NCBI GenBank assembly: GCA_020718525.1 | Contig: DYRX01000133.1 | Location: 1 to 10,658 of the forward strand | Direction: 5' to 3' | DNA: 10,658 bases | Source: Victivallis vadensis | GTDB lineage: Bacteria > Verrucomicrobiota > Lentisphaeria > Victivallales > GWF2-50-93 | Shown: in pieces, positions 6,349 to 10,658 of the stretch | Layout: each line of letters begins with the position of its first letter | Numbering within the stretch: position 1 is the stretch's first letter | Translations under genes and position numbers: made by a program | The notes under the pieces: model-generated | Told to the model about the DNA's origin: nothing | The model's database searches: none | Seen by the model: the letters and a program-made list of their open reading frames with translations, nothing else

Positions 6349-7365
6349 ATGACTGAATTTCTGGCAAGACGAATCGCAATGGCGCTCTTCACCCTCCTGG
6401 TCATTCTATTCTTCAGCTACTGCCTCGTCAGACTTGCCCCGGGAGATCCGACCAAAAGCTCCTTTTTTTCCGAGGGGGGGGGAGAGCAGACGGTTTCAGC
6501 CGACAAAGGTCTGCACGGACGGAGCAAGGCGATGAGCGAAAAGCTTCATCTCGACCGCCCGATCTATGTCGGCTTCGCCCTCTGGATGAGAAGCCTCCTC
6601 CTCGAAGGAGATCTTGGCGATTCGGTCTCGGTTGACAAGGGCCGCCCCGTATTGGGGCTGATTCTGGAGCGCCTCCCAGTGACAGTCAAGCTCAATTTGA
6701 TAGCAATAGCTGTAACCTACATACTCGCCATTCCTGTCGGAATTCATTCAGCCGTAACAAAGAATAAAAAAGTGGACTTTCTTGTCACCTTCTTTCTTTT
6801 CTTCCTCTACTCGATTCCTAGCTTCTGGTTCGCGCTTCTTCTCCAGGCATTCCTTTGCGAAGGAGGTCTGCTTCCGATTTTTCCGCTGAAAGGCATTGCA
6901 GGCGGAGATCCCTGGGGGAAAAGCACTTGGAATATTCTTTTCCAGGATTCGCTCCACTATGTCCTGCCGGTTTTCTGTTTGAGCTATGCAGGCTTTGCCG
7001 GACTATCACGTTTTGCGAGGGCAGGCATGAGCGAGGCGATTAAACAGGACTATGTCAGAACCGCCCGCGCCAAGGGGCTCTCGGAAAGCGCAGTCATTCT
7101 GAAGCACGCCTTCAGAAACGCCTCTATCACTTTGATCACCCTATTCGCAGGGCTCCTTCCAGGTCTTGTCGCCGGAAGCATCATGGTAGAATATATCTTC
7201 AACATTCCCGGCATGGGGACCCTCTCCATGCTCGCGCTGAGCAGTCGGGACATCCCACTGCTCATGGCTCTCTTCTGCATGGGAAGCGCGCTCACTTTGA
7301 TAGGGATACTCGTCTCGGACCTGCTATATGCTATTGTTGATCCAAGGATCAGGCTTGACAAATGA
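6349..7365 (+). CDS. ABC transporter permease, OppB/DppB family (peptide-type importer)
   Basis: The 338-residue integral inner-membrane protein is a permease half of an importer for peptides or similar solutes (nickel or oligosaccharides in some relatives). The first helix (about 9-30) is followed by the family's L-A-P-G-D-P (29-34) and a periplasmic loop to about 105. Further hydrophobic spans lie near 109-132, 145-169, 203-223, 258-283 and 303-327, giving the usual six. The cytoplasmic EAA loop that docks on the ATPase is clear at about 228-258 (D-Y-V-R-T-A-R-A-K-G-L at 234-244). The C-terminus D-P-R-I-R is typical. OppB-type permeases are usually followed by an OppC-type partner, but here birA follows with an ATGA overlap, and no ATPase or binding protein is present. 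Nine consecutive G bases (6474-6482) encode part of the first periplasmic loop. Confidence 0.93.
   Translation: MTEFLARRIAMALFTLLVILFFSYCLVRLAPGDPTKSSFFSEGGGEQTVSADKGLHGRSKAMSEKLHLDRPIYVGFALWMRSLLLEGDLGDSVSVDKGRPVLGLILERLPVTVKLNLIAIAVTYILAIPVGIHSAVTKNKKVDFLVTFFLFFLYSIPSFWFALLLQAFLCEGGLLPIFPLKGIAGGDPWGKSTWNILFQDSLHYVLPVFCLSYAGFAGLSRFARAGMSEAIKQDYVRTARAKGLSESAVILKHAFRNASITLITLFAGLLPGLVAGSIMVEYIFNIPGMGTLSMLALSSRDIPLLMALFCMGSALTLIGILVSDLLYAIVDPRIRLDK
6474..6482 (+). repeat. Homopolymer G9 tract inside the permease gene
   Basis: Nine G bases encode Gly43-Gly45 of the permease, preceded by a T7 run at 6463-6469. It is the longest G-run in the window. Such tracts are prone to slippage; one base gained or lost would end the permease early. 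It could equally be a site of sequencing error. Confidence 0.85.
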
Positions 7366-8144
7366 TAGATCATCCGAACAGCGCAGACTCTTGCGAGCTC
7401 CTGCAAATCGCAGACAAGGCTTCTCCACAGGCCGAGCAGTTCCGGATTTTCCGCTTCCGGACGATTGATTCGACCAGCGAATATGCCAGAACAAATTCAG
7501 ACGCCCTTGACGACTGGGACTTGATCCTGGCGGAGGAGCAGACAAAGGGCAGAGGCAGGCACGGCAGAAAATGGTTTTCTCCGCCCGAGGACAACATATA
7601 CATAAGCCTGATTCTGAAAACCCTGGCACCGCGGGAAAGACTTAAAAACCTTTCTCAGGTCGCCTCAATTTCAATCGCAGACACAATTTCTGAATTAGGT
7701 CTGAGACCAGCGATCAAATGGCCGAACGACATACTCCTTTCAAATAAGAAAATATCCGGAATTCTATGCGAAACATTCTCATCTCCGCAAAAAAAAGACT
7801 GTGCAGTTTTGGGAATCGGCATGAATGTCAATATGTCGGAGTCTTCCCTCTCCGCACTTGAGATCCCTGCCACATCCCTATCCATCGCCCTCGGGAAGCC
7901 AATTGATAAAAACTCAGTTTTAAAATTGCTCATCCCAAAGCTTCGCCGCGACTTAATACAGCTTCTGAATCTTCCTTTCGAATCCTTCCTCTCAAGATAT
8001 TCTTCATATTGCCATTTCCTGGGCGGCAGATTTCTTGTCTCAGGAGATGACGGAATAAAAAGGGAGTATTCTGCTCTGCGCATAAATTCCGATGGCAGTC
8101 TTGCGGTAAGAACAGAGTCTGGAGAAAAAAACATCTACGCATGA
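7362..8144 (+). CDS. birA: Biotin--[acetyl-CoA-carboxylase] ligase (BirA, monofunctional)
   Basis: The enzyme activates biotin to biotinyl-AMP and attaches it to a lysine of the biotin carboxyl carrier protein. The 260-residue product has the catalytic core G-R-G-R-H-G-R-K-W at 63-71 (biotinyl-AMP loop), K-W-P-N-D-I at 119-124, K-K-I-S-G-I-L at 129-135 and G-I-G-M-N-V-N at 151-157. A C-terminal SH3-like tail follows, about 215-258. The roughly 30 residues before the core are too short for the winged-helix DNA-binding domain of E. coli BirA, so it should not act as a biotin repressor. Its start overlaps the permease stop (ATGA at 7362-7365). No biotin synthesis or accC genes are visible nearby. 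A later start is possible because the first 25 residues are not conserved in pattern. Confidence 0.93.
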   Translation: MIDHPNSADSCELLQIADKASPQAEQFRIFRFRTIDSTSEYARTNSDALDDWDLILAEEQTKGRGRHGRKWFSPPEDNIYISLILKTLAPRERLKNLSQVASISIADTISELGLRPAIKWPNDILLSNKKISGILCETFSSPQKKDCAVLGIGMNVNMSESSLSALEIPATSLSIALGKPIDKNSVLKLLIPKLRRDLIQLLNLPFESFLSRYSSYCHFLGGRFLVSGDDGIKREYSALRINSDGSLAVRTESGEKNIYA

Positions 8145-8159
8145 GAATGCAATGAGAAT
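8141..8159 (+). repeat. Short tandem duplication at the birA/glycosyltransferase junction
   Basis: ATGAGAAT occurs twice, at 8141-8148 and 8152-8159, separated by GCA. The first copy carries the birA stop in an ATGA context but its ATG reads into a stop after four codons. The second copy is the true glycosyltransferase start. It looks like a small duplication that moved the start away from an older ATGA overlap. Confidence 0.6.
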
Positions 8160-9357
8160 CCTTCTGGCATCCAGCAAATTCATGCCTGAATATTCCGGGT
8201 CCGGCTACCGCGCCCAAAAATTGTATGGGAGAATTTCTAGACAAAATCCTGAAATAAAATTGGACCTCATATGCGGATCTGTAACAGAGAATAGCTCGGC
8301 AGGCTACAAGATTGACGATTTTGAAGTCCACAGGATTGCAGGAAAGTTTTCCACACAAAGCTTTTCTCAGGCATCTGCGCGCATTCTCGCTCCACTCAAT
8401 TTCATACGGGAATATTGGGATCTCGCATCATTTTGGAAGGCTTTACCGGAAAAGCCCGATATTCTGCATATATTCGGCAGGAATTATGTCACCGCATCCG
8501 CCATGCATCTGGCACTTGCCGACTCTGTCCCAGTTGTCATAGAGCTATGCAACGAGATGGAAGATCCATTCCAATATGTCCCATTTCCGGCAAGTCTTCT
8601 TTTTCGCACACCGCAAATAGAAAAGCTGTTTTTCATCTGCATCTCTGAAAAATTGCGCAAAAACTGCATCCGCGCAGGAATCAGGGACGAGCAGATCTGG
8701 TGCCGGCCAAATCCTGTTGACCAGGCAAGGTTCCACCCCTGCTCCCGGGAAGAGAAGCTGGAGCTGAGAAAAAAGCTCTGCCCCTCCTTTGGAAGAGATC
8801 GGACATTGATAGTCTATGTCGCTAAATTCAGAAAAAGCAAAAATCACTGCCTCCTTTTGGATGCAATTGAAAAACTGCCGGAGAATTTTTGCCTCTTCAT
8901 GGGCGGACCTCTCGTTGACAAGGGACCCAATTTCGAAGGGGACGCCGCAATTTATGAAAGCTTGAAAAAACGCATTATCTCTTCCGGCCTTGGCGACAGA
9001 GTTCGTCTCCACGCCGGATTTTGTGAAAAGATAGAAGAGTATTACCAGATGGCGGATCTATACGCCTTCCCGACTTTAAGCGAAGGGCTTGGCACTCCAA
9101 TGCTCGAGTCAATCGCCTGCGCAGTGCCGGTCGTGGCGAACCGCCTTCCAGATGTCAGCGACGTCTGGATAAAGGACGGACAGAACGGATATTTAAGCTC
9201 TCCTGACGCTTCTGACTTCGCCGAAAAAATCCTTCTTGCGGCGAAGATTGACAGAAGCATCCTTCTGAAGTCTTCCCAGGAGATCCTCGAAAAATCCTCA
9301 GATTCGCTGATAGACAAAGAATACTTATCTCTTTTCAAACGGCTTGCAAAAAAATAG
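8152..9357 (+). CDS. Glycosyltransferase, GT4-type (group 1), GT-B fold
   Basis: The 401-residue protein probably transfers a sugar from a nucleotide donor to an envelope glycan or lipid acceptor at the cytoplasmic face of the inner membrane. The N-terminal half has the Rossmann-like start M-R-I-L-L-A-S and a flexible S-G-S-G-Y loop (15-19), typical of GT4 enzymes. C-R-P-N-P-V-D (184-190) marks the domain boundary. The C-terminal half has V-Y-V-A-K-F-R-K-S-K-N (221-231) and the donor-binding E-x7-E motif, Glu311 and Glu319, in S-E-G-L-G-T-P-M-L-E-S. The substrate cannot be read from sequence. The ATG at 8152 lies 7 bases after birA, with only a weak ribosome binding site, so translation may be coupled. 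The acyltransferase gene that follows suggests a joint role in decorating a surface polysaccharide. Confidence 0.9.
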   Translation: MRILLASSKFMPEYSGSGYRAQKLYGRISRQNPEIKLDLICGSVTENSSAGYKIDDFEVHRIAGKFSTQSFSQASARILAPLNFIREYWDLASFWKALPEKPDILHIFGRNYVTASAMHLALADSVPVVIELCNEMEDPFQYVPFPASLLFRTPQIEKLFFICISEKLRKNCIRAGIRDEQIWCRPNPVDQARFHPCSREEKLELRKKLCPSFGRDRTLIVYVAKFRKSKNHCLLLDAIEKLPENFCLFMGGPLVDKGPNFEGDAAIYESLKKRIISSGLGDRVRLHAGFCEKIEEYYQMADLYAFPTLSEGLGTPMLESIACAVPVVANRLPDVSDVWIKDGQNGYLSSPDASDFAEKILLAAKIDRSILLKSSQEILEKSSDSLIDKEYLSLFKRLAKK

Positions 9358-9385
9358 ATCTTGTCAAAATGAAACGGAGAAGACA

Positions 9386-9991
9386 ATGAGTTCCATTCCA
9401 ACTGAAATTGAAGTCTCTGACGAGTCGCACAACCGGGCGGAATTCGAAAAAGTCCGCTTCGAATGCATTGAATTTCCTAAAATATTCGGCAGAATCATGG
9501 TCTCGGACTTCGCCGTGGATGGAGGGAAAGGACTGATCAAAATTGGCAGAAATGTTGTGATCAATTCCTCGGTGGAAGCAAATCCTATCGGCGGATTTAA
9601 AAGCATCTTTGTCTTCAAGCACGGCGATGGAATAATAGAGATTGAAGATGGTGCAGGAATCTCCAACGCGATAATCGCCGCATATGAGCACGTCTATATT
9701 GGCAAGGATGCCGCAATCGGCGCAGGAGCAAAAATATTTGATACCGATTTCCATCCACTTGACTTCAAAGAACGAATGCTGAATATCAATATCCCTCATC
9801 GTCCGGTAAGGATCGAGCATGGCGCATTCATAGGAGCGGACAGCATAATACTCAAAGGCGTGACTGTCGGAGAATTTTCCGTTGTCGGCGCCGGATCTGT
9901 TGTGGCTAAAAGCATTCCTCCCTGCGAAATATGGGGTGGCAATCCTGCCAAATTCATCAAAAAGCTTGAAAGAAAAGCGGACGCATTGTAA
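9386..9991 (+). CDS. Left-handed beta-helix (hexapeptide-repeat) acyltransferase
   Basis: The 201-residue protein belongs to the broad family of maltose/galactoside/WbbJ-like O-acetyltransferases that use acetyl-CoA, usually as trimers. From about residue 45 the sequence falls into hexapeptide turns: I-G-R-N-V-V, V-Y-I-G-K-D-A-A-I-G-A-G-A, and A-F-I-G-A-D-S-I-I-L-K-G-V-T-V-G. The loop F-D-T-D-F-H-P at 118-124 carries the likely catalytic His123. The end V-V-G-A-G-S-V-V and W-G-G-N-P-A-K-F-I-K-K-L is the standard C-terminal signature. The first 40 residues are polar and not family-typical. ATG 9386 is preceded by GGAGA at a suitable distance; a longer TTG-started form would add 14 residues. 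It is the last gene of the cluster, 28 bases after the glycosyltransferase, so a glycan acetyl group is the likely product (inference). Confidence 0.88.
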   Translation: MSSIPTEIEVSDESHNRAEFEKVRFECIEFPKIFGRIMVSDFAVDGGKGLIKIGRNVVINSSVEANPIGGFKSIFVFKHGDGIIEIEDGAGISNAIIAAYEHVYIGKDAAIGAGAKIFDTDFHPLDFKERMLNINIPHRPVRIEHGAFIGADSIILKGVTVGEFSVVGAGSVVAKSIPPCEIWGGNPAKFIKKLERKADAL

Positions 9992-10010
9992 ATCGCAGTC
10001 CACTTTTTTT
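9973..10010 (+). terminator. Intrinsic terminator overlapping the acyltransferase stop codon
   Basis: AAAAG-C-GGAC-GC (9973-9984) pairs with GC-A-GTCC-A-CTTTT (9995-10007), with one bulged A and one C-A mismatch. A run of seven T follows at 10004-10010, partly inside the stem. The TAA stop lies in the loop. It would close the eight-gene cluster. Confidence 0.55.
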
Positions 10011-10040
10011 CAACCGTCAATCTGTAATTTAAATTTTTCA

Positions 10041-10117
10041 ATTTCAGACATCTGAATCCGCGACATCGCAACAATCTGCAGGAATTAGTCGTATCTTCTT
10101 TGTAATCAGGGAATAAC
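10041..10117. repeat. Bipartite repeat copy 1 (77 bases)
   Basis: It shares two conserved arms with the copy at 10283-10360. The left arm begins ATTTCAGACA and ends CTGAATCCGCGACA; the right arm is TAATCAGGGAATAAC (10103-10117). Within the left arm TTCAGA-CA-TCTGAA is a perfect inverted repeat. The middle 37 bases match the other copy at only about 46 percent without gaps, most differences being transitions. Function unknown. Confidence 0.75.
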
Positions 10118-10138
10118 TTTCAGCCCTCCGCCTAAGCT

Positions 10139-10183
10139 ATAGTTTTTCAGATAAATAATTTCATTATTTTGCTGAAAAACTAT
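10139..10183. other. 45-base near-perfect hairpin
   Basis: ATAGTTTTTCAG (10139-10150) pairs perfectly with CTGAAAAACTAT (10172-10183). Inside, AAATAAT pairs with ATTATTT around the loop TTC, leaving only a 2x2 mismatch between the two stems. It ends three bases before the terminator at 10187. It could be the body of a small RNA or a transcript-end stabiliser. Confidence 0.8.
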
Positions 10184-10186
10184 CAT

Positions 10187-10223
10187 CGAGAAGCTGAAGC
10201 TCCGCACAGCTTCTCGTTTTTTT
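10187..10223 (+). terminator. Strong rho-independent terminator
   Basis: CGAGAAGCTG (10187-10196) and CAGCTTCTCG (10207-10216) form a perfect 10-pair stem with a 10-base loop, followed directly by seven T (10217-10223). It is the best terminator in the window. Since the cluster seems to end already at 10010, it either backs up that terminator or ends a separate short transcript starting after about 10020. Confidence 0.9.
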
Positions 10224-10282
10224 CATGACTCTTATGACTTCGGACTCGTCGCTCATGTCCTTTCCGAATGCGGCAACGACTG

Positions 10283-10360
10283 ATTTCAGACACCCTGAAT
10301 CCGCGACAGCATGAATAATTGCGAATTTTAACCATATTTTCCATATAATCAGCGAATAAC
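10283..10360. repeat. Bipartite repeat copy 2 (78 bases)
   Basis: Second copy of the element at 10041-10117, same orientation, 242 bases away. The left arm has TTCAG-ACACC-CTGAA, so the inverted repeat survives while the loop is one base longer. The right arm is TAATCAGCGAATAAC (10346-10360), one mismatch from copy 1. The variable middle is again exactly 37 bases. Confidence 0.75.
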
Positions 10361-10426
10361 AATATTTGATTATTGATCCTTGCCAGATCTGACATGTGAA
10401 AATGAAAGAGACTCTTTTGGCAAGTA

Positions 10427-10455
10427 TGCCACTTTCGCCGAAAGTGGCACAGGAG
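10427..10455 (+). promoter_or_regulatory. Hairpin abutting a ribosome binding site
   Basis: TGCCACTTTC (10427-10436) pairs perfectly with GAAAGTGGCA (10440-10449) around GCC. One base later comes AGGAG (10451-10455), then a 5-base spacer and an ATG at 10461. A stem this close to the binding site could stabilise the leader or tune translation. Following the hairpin there is no T-run, so it is not a terminator. Confidence 0.55.
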
Positions 10456-10460
10456 AAAGC

Positions 10461-10637
10461 ATGAAGAAGCCGTTTCGGAAAAACTGCCATACTGGTTTCC
10501 ATCGCCGACCCTACAGGACGCAATGGCTTCCATTTGGTCGAAGCGGGTGCCATCTGTTTGCTTTTCTGTTTGACTCAATATTACTTTTTCGCCTTGGCAC
10601 TGGAACGGATCTTCCAGACGCTAAAAGATGTAAATAA
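10461..10637 (+). CDS. Hypothetical 58-residue reading frame, possibly a decayed gene
   Basis: The frame has a good start (AGGAG, 5-base spacer, ATG) and starts M-K-K-P-F-R-K-N, but its composition (many Arg, His, Cys, Phe) looks like a wrong frame. The +1 frame over the same bases reads more naturally: S-I-A-D-P-T-G-R, then N-G-F-H-L-V-E and a long hydrophobic stretch, ending at TAA 10639-10641. G-F-x-L-V-E plus a hydrophobic helix recalls the cleavage site of type IV prepilin-like proteins. A prepilin-like gene broken by a frameshift after the first codons is one explanation. No family is recognised with confidence, and either frame could be noise. Confidence 0.25.
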   Translation: MKKPFRKNCHTGFHRRPYRTQWLPFGRSGCHLFAFLFDSILLFRLGTGTDLPDAKRCK

Positions 10638-10658
10638 TTAATAATGAATAAGTTAAGT

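Larger units (their letters stand above)
10011..10460. other. Structured intergenic region without a convincing gene
   Basis: After the operon terminator there is no reading frame I trust on either strand up to 10460. The stretch is AT-rich and holds two diverged copies of one repeat, a long hairpin, a strong terminator and a second hairpin, listed separately. A minus-strand open frame (10553-10164) covers part of it. Its codons between about 10300 and 10164 look mildly gene-like, but no start signal or family resemblance was seen. Confidence 0.6.

Noticed and set aside
9344..9385. TTG-started 14-residue extension of the acyltransferase
   Set aside because: It would overlap the end of the glycosyltransferase gene and has no binding site; ATG 9386 follows GGAGA.
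9335..10003. 222-codon minus-strand open frame opposite the acyltransferase
   Set aside because: The + strand frame has clear hexapeptide repeats and a family C-terminus; the antisense frame has none.
10041..10360. CRISPR array or integron attC sites
   Set aside because: Only two copies exist, 242 bases apart, with a diverged middle, and no RYYYAAC/GTTRRRY core pair is present. No cas or integrase gene is nearby.
10164..10553. 129-codon minus-strand open frame in the right intergenic region
   Set aside because: Part of it looks mildly coding, but it runs through a terminator, a repeat copy and a hairpin, has no clear ribosome binding site, and resembles no family I know.

Overview
The window looks like a chromosomal stretch of a Gram-negative-type bacterium. 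It carries a long housekeeping gene cluster on the + strand, flanked by a decayed insertion-sequence fragment (left) and a structured, gene-poor intergenic region (right). The gene set (membrane-anchored PpiD/SurA-like chaperone, MEP isoprenoid pathway, MurB and Ddl for peptidoglycan, type-A RNase P RNA) fits a didermic bacterium. From memory of protein style, the PVC superphylum, perhaps Lentisphaerota/Victivallales, is my best guess. That is inference and was not tested.

Left part (1-1900). A minus-strand transposase remnant with an intact-looking promoter, ribosome binding site and start codon runs off the left edge. Next comes panB (ketopantoate hydroxymethyltransferase, + strand). It converges on rnpB, the RNase P RNA gene on the minus strand, with a long imperfect stem-loop in between. 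rnpB and the following protein operon diverge from a 138-base AT-rich intergenic region.

Central part (1913-9991). Eight genes lie head to tail with gaps of at most 28 bases and two 4-base ATGA overlaps: ppiD-like chaperone, hisI, a murB-ddl fusion, ispF, an OppB/DppB-type ABC permease, birA (biotin ligase without a DNA-binding domain), a GT4-type glycosyltransferase and a hexapeptide-repeat acyltransferase. This reads as one transcription unit closed by a stem-loop plus T7 at the last stop codon. The genes do not form one pathway. They combine envelope building (chaperone, MurB-Ddl, permease, glycosyltransferase, acyltransferase) with cofactor, isoprenoid and histidine metabolism. The most notable gene is the single 622-residue MurB-Ddl fusion, which joins two non-consecutive steps of peptidoglycan precursor synthesis.

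Right part (9992-10658). No convincing protein gene is present. The region holds two diverged copies of a 77/78-base bipartite repeat (conserved outer arms, variable 37-base middle of identical length in both), a 45-base near-perfect hairpin followed at once by a strong intrinsic terminator, and a hairpin abutting a good ribosome binding site in front of a 58-codon reading frame of uncertain reality. I did not find a clear undescribed defence or mobile system. The right-hand structured region is the part least explained by known features.
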